Positions 1 through 5,556 of a stretch of 6,153 bases of DNA are shown here, piece by piece. This stretch comes from Bacteroidales bacterium (GTDB lineage Bacteria; Bacteroidota; Bacteroidia; Bacteroidales; ML635J-15): NCBI GenBank assembly GCA_017997855.1, contig JAGOEF010000099.1, positions 1-6,153 of the forward strand. The letters run 5' to 3'. A program made the translations under genes and the position numbers. The notes beneath the pieces were generated by a model. The model saw only the letters and a program-made list of their open reading frames with translations. It was not told the origin of the DNA and made no database searches. Each line of letters starts with the position of its first letter. Positions within the stretch are counted from its first letter, which is position 1.

Positions 1-345
1 CGGAGTCTGAGCCCCCGAACGAAGCAGGTTGATCAGTTCGTTGTTGCTCATTCCGTTTTTTAACTGGTAGCGCCCGGGTTTAACCCTGGAGCCATAGTTT
101 TTCTTATCAGCCACCCAGCGGAACGATACCACATCATTCAGCAACTTCTTTTCAGACAGCAGGGTGACCACATCTTCAAAATCGGAACCGGTCGGTATTT
201 TTAAAAAATAGTTTTCGCTTTTCACGATTACGTTGGGGGCATATACATAGCGGTAAATCCTGTAACCGAAATATCCGCCGGCAATCAACACAACAAAAAG
301 AACGGACAAAATAATTATCAGGATTTTTTTAGCGCGACTCGTCAT
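1..345 (-). CDS. mltG: Endolytic transglycosylase MltG, N-terminal part (partial)
   Basis: MltG (YceG family) is an inner-membrane lytic transglycosylase that cuts nascent peptidoglycan and sets glycan strand length. The 115 codons visible start at the ATG at 345-343 and stay open to the left edge. A short basic N-terminus (MTSRAKK) is followed by one membrane anchor at about residues 8-27, then the start of the periplasmic LysM-like subdomain. Typical MltG wording is seen there: IPTGSDFEDVV (about 50-60), VKPGRYQLKNGMSNNELINLL (about 88-108, here split as VKPGRYQL and NGMSNNELINLL). The catalytic domain with its active-site glutamate lies outside the window, so activity cannot be judged. The gene is transcribed away from the lipoprotein gene at 443, with under 100 bases between them. 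No Shine-Dalgarno sequence precedes the start. The family assignment rests on remembered family patterns. Confidence 0.85.
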   Translation of the reverse strand, partial: MTSRAKKILIIILSVLFVVLIAGGYFGYRIYRYVYAPNVIVKSENYFLKIPTGSDFEDVVTLLSEKKLLNDVVSFRWVADKKNYGSRVKPGRYQLKNGMSNNELINLLRSGAQTP

Positions 346-391
346 AAAATTTAGTTTTTCAATTGTACTTTCATGGCTTCGAACAGCAGCA

Positions 392-399
392 CAAAAATA
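392..399 (-). promoter_or_regulatory. Candidate -7 promoter element for mltG
   Basis: Read on the minus strand this is TATTTTTG, an exact match to the Bacteroidota -7 consensus TAnnTTTG. It would place the transcription start about 40 bases before the mltG ATG. No TTG is seen at the usual -33 distance, and such AT-rich octamers also arise by chance, so the call is tentative. Confidence 0.4.
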
Positions 400-411
400 C
401 AGTTTTTCGAA

Positions 412-419
412 TATCTTTA
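412..419 (+). promoter_or_regulatory. Weak candidate -7 element for the DUF2807 lipoprotein gene
   Basis: TATCTTTA matches seven of eight positions of TAnnTTTG (final G replaced by A). No TTG lies at the -33 position. If real, transcription would begin near 425. That leaves almost no leader for an ATG at 431 and favours the ATG at 443. Confidence 0.25.
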
Positions 420-442
420 CAGCCTAAAATATGATTTGCCTT

Positions 443-1183
443 ATGAAACGTCTGTTTTCGGTTGTTTATGTTGTTGCTGCCCTATTAAGCATGACATCGT
501 GCAATCGTGACGACATTCGCAGCTTTAAAACCACAGGCGAACCATCCGAAATCAGTTTGCAAACCCAAGACTACAGCCGCGTGGAAACCCACGATAATTT
601 TGATATTACCCTGCTCCCCGACAGTAGTAATTACATAAAAATCAGTGGAGGAAAAAACCTGATTTCATTTATTGAATGTTGCATCAGCGACGGTGTACTT
701 AAAATTTACGACAACAATGGCTGCCGCTGGTTGCGAAAATACCAGCCAGTACAACTTCAGATTGGTGTAAAAAATATCGATAAAATCACCTTATACGAAA
801 GTGCTACGCTTAATTGTGCCGACACCCTGCATTTCAACTGGTTTGCTTTCGAAAACCACTGTGTTTATTGCAATATCTCACTGCTGATTGATTGCTACAG
901 ACTCGAATTCTGGTCGCATGCTTCTACCGGAGATTACCATATGAGCGGCACTTGTCACGAGGCGTATCTTTACAACCGCGGTACAGGATATTTATATGCC
1001 GATAGCCTGATTGCAAAAAGGGCAACAATTACCCACATGTCAACCGGAAATTCGTATATTCATGTACTCGATTCTCTGGAGGTCTCTGAAATAAGTCGTG
1101 GGAATGTGTACCTTAACGGTTGCCCCCGGGTACATACTACCGAAAGCAGTTATTTGGAACAACTGATTAAAAACTGTCCTTAA
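443..1183 (+). CDS. Cysteine-rich DUF2807 (head-GIN) surface lipoprotein
   Basis: This is a predicted secreted lipoprotein with a repetitive right-handed beta-helix (DUF2807, 'putative auto-transporter adhesin head GIN') fold; its molecular role is unknown. I chose the ATG at 443 over the in-frame ATG at 431 because it gives a standard lipoprotein signal peptide: MKRLF, a hydrophobic core, then the lipobox MTSC with lipidated Cys20. After it comes CNRDDI, which fits the C-X-(K/R)-(D/E)2 pattern of Bacteroidota surface lipoprotein export signals. From about residue 45 the chain has family features: VETHDNFDITLLP, the DGVLKIYDN strand, and repeated short turns such as STGDYHMSG, RGTGYLYADSL, STGNSYIHV and SRGNVYLNGCP. 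It is unusual in having ten further cysteines in the mature part (79, 80, 94, 125, 140, 143, 151, 171, 227, 245). The gene is divergent from mltG and 79 bases upstream of the chosen GT9 start. Confidence 0.82.
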   Translation: MKRLFSVVYVVAALLSMTSCNRDDIRSFKTTGEPSEISLQTQDYSRVETHDNFDITLLPDSSNYIKISGGKNLISFIECCISDGVLKIYDNNGCRWLRKYQPVQLQIGVKNIDKITLYESATLNCADTLHFNWFAFENHCVYCNISLLIDCYRLEFWSHASTGDYHMSGTCHEAYLYNRGTGYLYADSLIAKRATITHMSTGNSYIHVLDSLEVSEISRGNVYLNGCPRVHTTESSYLEQLIKNCP

Positions 1184-1238
1184 TGACCCCGGAATTTCAG
1201 ATAGCACCGAAACTATTTTAAAGTTACGATGTTTTTCA

Positions 1239-1246
1239 TATTTTTG
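1239..1246 (+). promoter_or_regulatory. Candidate -7 promoter element for the glycosyltransferase pair
   Basis: TATTTTTG is an exact TAnnTTTG match lying just upstream of the GT9 coding start. It predicts transcription from about 1252, downstream of the possible GTG start at 1248, so it argues for translation from one of the ATG codons at 1263, 1266 or 1269. There is no clear TTG at -33 (TTT at 1217-1219 is the nearest). Confidence 0.42.
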
Positions 1247-1262
1247 TGTGAAGTATAGATTG

Positions 1263-2351
1263 ATGATGATGCAAGAAATTCATTTCGACTGCCGGCACTT
1301 CAGGGGAGGAATCCCATGCAGGCCCAACAAACAACATCAGGTTGAATGCACGCACTGCAGTTACTACGAACCTGTCAGTATACGGATTTTAATAATTAAG
1401 TTGGGTGCCATGGGCGATGTGATCCGTACCACACCCCTTATTCCGGCTTATCGAAAACGCTATCCAGGTTGCCATATTTCGTGGTTGACACTGACTCCCG
1501 ACATCCTGCCTCCCGACGGAATTGAAGCGATATACAAATGGAACGAAACTTCGGTTTTCGCCTTGCAGCATAAGCAATTCGACATCGCCATCAATCTCGA
1601 TAAGGAAGAAGAAGCCTGCATATTGCTGCACCGTATAAGCGCGCGCGAGAAATATGGATATATATGGCATAATAACCACATTGATGCTGCGACTCCTGCA
1701 GCCGAACATAAACTGGTTACCGGGTTGTTCGATCATATTTCGCAAAAAAACACAAAGCACTACTTAGAAGAAATTTTCGAAATATGCCATCTGCCTTTCG
1801 AAAACGAGGAATACCTGATTAATCTCAATCAAAAACTGGCCTTTAAGTGGGAAAAACTTTTTTCGGAAAAAGCAGGCGACAAAAAAGTAATCGGATTGAA
1901 TACCGGTTGTGGAAACCGCTGGCTGACGCGCCTGTGGCCCGACGAATACTGGATTGAATTTATCGGTATGCTGCATCAGGCCGGATATTTCCCGATTGTG
2001 CTGGGCGGACCTCAGGAAGACGACAAAAATCGAATGCTCTCCGAAAAAACGGGGTGTTGGTATCCGGGTACATTCTCACTCGAAGAATTTGTCGCCCTTA
2101 CCCAATCGCTCGACGTTGTGGTAACGCAGGTTTCGATGATGATGCATATTGCCGTGGCACTAAAACGCAACATGGTGTTGATGAATAACATCTTCAATAA
2201 GAATGAGTTTTTTATGTATGGGCGCGGAGTAATTGTGGAACCCGAATCGGGATGCGACTGCTACTACGGGAACAGTTGCCACCGAGAGCGGTCGTGTATG
2301 TACGACCTGAAGCCGGCTAGCATGTTTACTGAGGTACAAAAACTGGCCTGA
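1263..2351 (+). CDS. GT9 (heptosyltransferase-like) glycosyltransferase with N- and C-terminal cysteine clusters
   Basis: This GT-B enzyme of family GT9 is likely to transfer a sugar (ADP-heptose in characterised members) onto a lipopolysaccharide core or related surface glycan at the cytoplasmic face. Numbered from the ATG at 1263 (362 residues), the hallmark IKLGAMGDVIRTTPL lies at about 45-59; Asp52 corresponds to the catalytic aspartate of WaaC-type enzymes. GLNTGCGNRW (211-220) and WPDEYW (225-230), VLGGPQED (246-253) and VTQVSMMMHIA (287-297, with His295) follow in family order. In the last motif the usual D-T-G before the M-H is Q-V-S. Before the first beta strand sits an extension with Cys10, 19, 29 and 32 (C-x8-C-x9-C-x2-C), and the C-terminus carries Cys331, 333, 339 and 345. 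A GTG at 1248 would add five residues, but it lies too close to the putative promoter. Its TGA overlaps the start codon of the GT4 gene by one base, so the two are probably translationally coupled. The substrate is not deducible. Confidence 0.9.
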   Translation: MMMQEIHFDCRHFRGGIPCRPNKQHQVECTHCSYYEPVSIRILIIKLGAMGDVIRTTPLIPAYRKRYPGCHISWLTLTPDILPPDGIEAIYKWNETSVFALQHKQFDIAINLDKEEEACILLHRISAREKYGYIWHNNHIDAATPAAEHKLVTGLFDHISQKNTKHYLEEIFEICHLPFENEEYLINLNQKLAFKWEKLFSEKAGDKKVIGLNTGCGNRWLTRLWPDEYWIEFIGMLHQAGYFPIVLGGPQEDDKNRMLSEKTGCWYPGTFSLEEFVALTQSLDVVVTQVSMMMHIAVALKRNMVLMNNIFNKNEFFMYGRGVIVEPESGCDCYYGNSCHRERSCMYDLKPASMFTEVQKLA

Positions 2352-3472
2352 TGCATATTGCTTATCTGTCGACATTTTATCCGTTCCGGGGCGGAATTGC
2401 ACAATTCAACGCGTCGCTGATTCAGGCTTTTGACAATATCGGGCACTCGGCTCAGGCCTATACTTTCACCTGCCAGTATCCATCGTTTTTATTTCCGGGA
2501 AAAACACAAATGGTTAGTGAATCAGATCCAGCCATTGAAATCAATAGTCAACGGATACTCAGTACAATTAATCCATTTACCTATTTTGCTGCAGCGAAGA
2601 AAATTGCAGCTGTAAACCCTGACGTACTCGTCATGAAATACTGGATGCCATTTTTTGGACCATCATTGGGAACAGTAGCTGCCCGTATGCCCGAAAAAAC
2701 GAAAGCCATTGCAATACTCGATAATGTTTTGCCCCATGAGAAGCGTTTTTTTGACCCTGCTTTTAATGCGTATTTTCTGAAGCGAATCGATGGTTTTGTG
2801 GCCATGTCGGAACAAGTGAAAGGTGATTTACTGAAACTAAAACCCGATGCCAGGGTAATTCTTCTCCCACATCCCATTTACGATCATTTCGGTAAAAGAA
2901 TATCATCTGCCGAAGCCCGTAAAAAACTGGGCTTGAATCCGAATAAAAAAACCTTGCTTTTCTTCGGTTTTATTCGCGAATACAAAGGTCTCGACAACCT
3001 GATAGAAGCATTTGGCACACTCGACGACAGCTATCAACTTCTCATTGCCGGCGAAAGCTACGGTAGTTTCGAGAAATACGATACACTTATTGCTGCAAAT
3101 AAAAACAAAGCCAATATCAGGGTCTTCAACGATTATATCCCCGACAGTGCGGTATGCGATTTTTTCTCGGCAGCCGATGTGTGTATTTTACCATATCGTT
3201 CGGCTACCCAAAGCGGGATAACCGGTATTTCATACAATTTTGGAGTGCCGTTGATTGCTACCAATAAGGGCGGACTTGCCGAATTTATTGAGCATCAGAA
3301 AACCGGACTGATTATCGAAGAATCTGCGCCTGATTGCATATCGCAAGGCATACGCGATTTTTACAACGATTGTGACCCCAAAGAGATGGAAGGTAATATT
3401 TCGGTAATGAAAGAAACCCTGACATGGGAATTCTTTGCCGGTGCCATTGTCGATTTCAGAAACCAATTATAA
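2351..3472 (+). CDS. GT4-family glycosyltransferase
   Basis: This is a 373-residue GT-B retaining-type glycosyltransferase, probably extending a surface polysaccharide or LPS/glycolipid. The N-terminal Rossmann half opens with MHIAYLSTFYPFRGGIAQF (residues 1-19), including the Gly-Gly loop typical of GT4. The C-terminal donor-binding half begins near residue 200 with LLFFGFIREYKGLDNLIEAF (about 202-221; R209 and K212 are the usual phosphate-contacting positions). Then come LIAGE (231-235) and the donor motif region PYRSATQSG (281-289) with GVPLIAT and GGLAEFI (298-313). The classical E-x7-E pair is not present; the segment reads TQSGITGISYNFG instead. The ATG overlaps the stop of the GT9 gene (TGATG), which shows a coupled two-gene unit and suggests that both enzymes act on one glycan. 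No membrane segments are evident, so it is a cytoplasmic or membrane-associated enzyme. The acceptor and sugar are unknown. Confidence 0.9.
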   Translation: MHIAYLSTFYPFRGGIAQFNASLIQAFDNIGHSAQAYTFTCQYPSFLFPGKTQMVSESDPAIEINSQRILSTINPFTYFAAAKKIAAVNPDVLVMKYWMPFFGPSLGTVAARMPEKTKAIAILDNVLPHEKRFFDPAFNAYFLKRIDGFVAMSEQVKGDLLKLKPDARVILLPHPIYDHFGKRISSAEARKKLGLNPNKKTLLFFGFIREYKGLDNLIEAFGTLDDSYQLLIAGESYGSFEKYDTLIAANKNKANIRVFNDYIPDSAVCDFFSAADVCILPYRSATQSGITGISYNFGVPLIATNKGGLAEFIEHQKTGLIIEESAPDCISQGIRDFYNDCDPKEMEGNISVMKETLTWEFFAGAIVDFRNQL

Positions 3473-3524
3473 AACAGCAGTTCAAACCACCGGTTTTAAT
3501 GCGGAATATTTCCAAAACACTCAA

Positions 3525-4901
3525 TTAACTGATCCTGATAATCCGGTAATTATTTTTTGTATTAAGATAGGTTCTGATAATCTGACGGGCATCGCGGTGA
3601 TCAGGGTAAGTTTTTACACAGTCGCACAGTAAATCGGGCTGGTTAATAAGGGTTGATTCGCAAAATCCGTAGCCCAGATACTTTCCGTTTTTTACCGACA
3701 CCACACCAATTTCGTTTTCATCGCGGCCATTGCCGACAATCAATATATGCTCGCAAACAAGTCCGTACCGGTTGAGTACTTTCGCAGCTCTTTTGTTGTA
3801 ATCATCGGGTGATTCATCACCGGTGCAGGCCCCGCGACACTCGCCGATTCCAACATAAAAACAGGCCCCGGCACTTGCGTACAATCCACATAGTTTTTGG
3901 CACAAGTGGAATTCATTACACAACGAAAAGAGTACTTCGCGGGCGACCTGCTGCGAACTGAACGAGTCGAGGGGTTCATCCGCACGTGAAGTGGTTTTTG
4001 CAATTTCGAAGTTCAGGTAGCCGCCTTCGTCGTAGCAGTCGAAAATACCCCACTGATGCATGGTTCTTCGTTGTGCCTTATTATATCGGGGCTTGTGCTG
4101 CTTAATTTCGTGCGACTCCCTGAGCAGGGCAATGAGTTCATTTCCCGTAAGATCGCAGTCGACAGCTGCAATTTCCTGTTTCATGGAGAGTCCTTTTGGG
4201 GTATCTTCGTTGTTCAGATGGGAGAGTACCCTTTTGTAAATATTATTGCTTTTCCCGATATAAATCAAATCGTTCAGTTCGTTGTAGAAATAATACACCC
4301 CGGCAGCCTCGGGCAATTCTTTTAATTTTCGGAGTTCGAGTGCACTATGTAGTCCTTTCAGCGAGAATCCGTGAAAGTGCTTCCCCGAATGATTTTCGGA
4401 ATCGATGCGATAGAGCATTTTAAACAATTCGAGGGTGGCCAGGGCGTCGCCTTCGGCACGGTGACGGTTTTCGATGCGGATGTTGAGATTATCGCACAGC
4501 GTGCCCAGACTATAGGACCTGAAACCGGGAATAAGTTTGCGGCTCAGTTTTACTGTGCAGAGTTGATCGCGTTTATACCGATAGCCTAATCGTTGAAACT
4601 CACTTTTCACAAAACCGTAATCGAAACCCACATTATGCGCCACAAAAATGGTATTCTCGGTAAGTTCCACCAGTTTTTTTGCAATTTCATAAAAACACGG
4701 AGCGTCTTCAACCATTTCGTTGCTTATACCGGTAAGGCTCACGATGTAGGGGGGAATGCGGCATTCGGGATTAATCAGACTTGTAAACGATTCAATCAGA
4801 TGGTTGCCATCGGTAACCAGCACAGCTATTTCGGTGATTTTATCCTGTGCCGCACTGCCACCGGTAGTTTCGATGTCGATTACCGAATACAGCTGGGTCA
4901 T
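3525..4901 (-). CDS. DEDDh 3'-5' exonuclease fused to UvrC-like GIY-YIG endonuclease
   Basis: This 458-residue, two-nuclease fusion probably acts in DNA repair. Residues 1-165 form a DnaQ/epsilon-like exonuclease: DIETTG (Asp9, Glu11), AHNVGFD (Asp94) and the H-x4-D pair His147/Asp152 make a complete DEDDh set. Residues 196-275 form a GIY-YIG domain: LPEAAGVYYFY (196-206), IYIG (213-216), Arg224, LLRE with Glu262, and KPRYN with Asn274, which match the UvrC/Cho N-terminal nuclease. Cys334-x12-Cys347-x7-Cys355-x3-Cys359 nearly reproduces the UvrC iron-sulfur cysteine spacing. The final 100 residues (GNGRDENEIGVV, KYLGYGF) lack any recognisable UVR motif, RNase H-like domain or HhH. The architecture resembles DEDDh-GIY-YIG fusions known in Actinobacteria and Bacteroidota and the single-incision nuclease Cho. 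The start is one base after the stop of the upstream zinc-ribbon gene (TGA-t-ATG), so translation is probably coupled. The gene is convergent with the GT4 gene, with 52 bases between stops. Confidence 0.92.
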   Translation of the reverse strand: MTQLYSVIDIETTGGSAAQDKITEIAVLVTDGNHLIESFTSLINPECRIPPYIVSLTGISNEMVEDAPCFYEIAKKLVELTENTIFVAHNVGFDYGFVKSEFQRLGYRYKRDQLCTVKLSRKLIPGFRSYSLGTLCDNLNIRIENRHRAEGDALATLELFKMLYRIDSENHSGKHFHGFSLKGLHSALELRKLKELPEAAGVYYFYNELNDLIYIGKSNNIYKRVLSHLNNEDTPKGLSMKQEIAAVDCDLTGNELIALLRESHEIKQHKPRYNKAQRRTMHQWGIFDCYDEGGYLNFEIAKTTSRADEPLDSFSSQQVAREVLFSLCNEFHLCQKLCGLYASAGACFYVGIGECRGACTGDESPDDYNKRAAKVLNRYGLVCEHILIVGNGRDENEIGVVSVKNGKYLGYGFCESTLINQPDLLCDCVKTYPDHRDARQIIRTYLNTKNNYRIIRIS

Positions 4902-4902
4902 A

Positions 4903-5226
4903 TCAGTTATGTCGTTTTTTTCCGGGTTTTCTTATTAACTCCACAACAACATAGGGTGGCTTTCGCATCATGATGGCGATAATCGCACCGGCAATTCCTC
5001 CGGCAAAACCACTGGTAAGACCATAGGAGCCTAAAAGCTGAATTATCAGATTAACGACAAATAAAATACCCATTACTATCAGGCATAAAATAAGGATTTT
5101 TTTCCAGTTGTACCGAATAATCACTTCAGCGTTACAATACATGCAAAACCGGTTTTTTGAACCTTTTTGTTTTAAAAAAATTTTGCGAAAAACACTCCCC
5201 TTACTATGACAATGCGGGCAATCCAT
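4903..5226 (-). CDS. Small zinc-ribbon membrane protein of unknown function
   Basis: This 107-residue protein has an N-terminal zinc ribbon (Cys3-x2-Cys6, then Cys28-x2-Cys31, with CPHC and CMYC knuckles) and a basic linker. Two hydrophobic segments follow, at about residues 43-65 and 69-87, the second glycine-rich (TSGFAGGIAGAIIAI). A basic tail ends in RKPGKKRHN. The ribbon and the basic tail are both predicted to be cytoplasmic (positive-inside rule). I do not recognise a named family beyond generic zinc-ribbon membrane proteins, and no function should be assumed. It is first in a unit with the exonuclease/GIY-YIG gene and separated from it by a single base. It could anchor or regulate the nuclease, or simply share its transcript. 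The ATG at 5226 places the first zinc knuckle right after the initiator, as is common for such proteins. Confidence 0.75.
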   Translation of the reverse strand: MDCPHCHSKGSVFRKIFLKQKGSKNRFCMYCNAEVIIRYNWKKILILCLIVMGILFVVNLIIQLLGSYGLTSGFAGGIAGAIIAIMMRKPPYVVVELIRKPGKKRHN

Positions 5227-5249
5227 AAAATAATCTGATTAGTCGGTTG

Positions 5250-5257
5250 CAAAAATA
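5250..5257 (-). promoter_or_regulatory. Candidate -7 promoter element for the zinc-ribbon/nuclease unit
   Basis: On the minus strand this reads TATTTTTG, an exact TAnnTTTG match 23 bases before the zinc-ribbon ATG. A short leader of about 17 bases would result. No TTG is seen at -33, so support comes only from the -7 match and its position. Confidence 0.42.
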
Positions 5258-5495
5258 AGGAAAAAAATCTTTCTGTTATGGTTTGCCATTTAATATGAGA
5301 GGATGATTATCCTAAATCAATTACTTTATGTTAGCAAAAAATCAAGGAAATTAATAAAATTAGTTTTTTCATGCTAAATTATGAACAAGTGAAAATGGAT
5401 ATTTATATCTATAAATCAAAACGTTACACTTTTAATTTGCACAATACACATGATGAATTTCAGTTGGCATGTAAATTGATAAGCGTTACGGCTAT

Positions 5496-5525
5496 TTGTT
5501 TTGTAACATTAATTACTTATTTTTG
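5496..5525 (+). promoter_or_regulatory. Promoter of the PrsW-like gene (Bacteroidota -33/-7 type)
   Basis: TTG at 5496-5498 and TATTTTTG at 5518-5525 are separated by 19 bases, matching the Bacteroidota primary-sigma pattern TTG-N19-TAnnTTTG at every defined position. It predicts a transcription start near 5531-5533 and a leader of about 25 bases that is A-rich and has no Shine-Dalgarno sequence. This is the best-supported promoter in the window. A GTTAC-N13-GTAAC inverted repeat (5485-5507) overlaps its -33 element. Confidence 0.6.
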
Positions 5526-5556
5526 CTATCATTAGTAAACTTAAAAACCAAAAACT

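Larger units (their letters stand above)
5227..5556. other. AT-rich divergent intergenic region
   Basis: These 330 bases separate the divergent zinc-ribbon and PrsW-like genes and are much richer in A and T than the genes. They hold a minus-strand -7 element near 5250 and a plus-strand -33/-7 promoter at 5496-5525. A near-perfect 14-base palindrome lies at 5300-5313 (AGGAT-GATT-ATCCT). CGTTAC occurs twice, at 5422-5427 and 5484-5489, with an inverted GTAAC at 5503-5507. A 54-codon open frame at 5371-5535 ends in a hydrophobic segment but overlaps the promoter and is not called as a gene. No RNA gene, riboswitch or terminator is recognised. Confidence 0.7.

Noticed and set aside
1389..1760. 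123-codon minus-strand open frame inside the GT9 gene
   Set aside because: It is a shadow of a strongly supported GT9 coding frame with no protein features of its own.
2137..2363. 13-base repeat TGATGCATATTGC inside the GT9 gene and at the GT4 start
   Set aside because: Both copies encode M-H-I-A in unrelated, well-explained contexts (donor motif versus protein start), so chance similarity is the simplest explanation.
3538..3558. ATAAT-CCGGTA-ATTAT stem followed by five T as a terminator for the GT4 gene
   Set aside because: The stem is only five A/T pairs and would be unstable; it also lies inside the 3' end of the convergent nuclease gene. The nearby AAACC-ACC-GGTTT at 3484-3496 has a three-base loop and no adequate T run.
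4593..4973. 126-codon plus-strand open frame opposite the nuclease gene
   Set aside because: It is antisense to the exonuclease domain, has no recognisable motifs, and its length follows from the codon use of the real gene.
5371..5535. 54-codon open frame (MLNYEQVKMD... ending in a hydrophobic stretch LISVTAICFVTLITYF)
   Set aside because: It lies in AT-rich DNA where hydrophobic frames arise easily, has no convincing promoter or family match, and its last 40 bases contain the promoter of the PrsW-like gene. Conservation in relatives would be needed to accept it.
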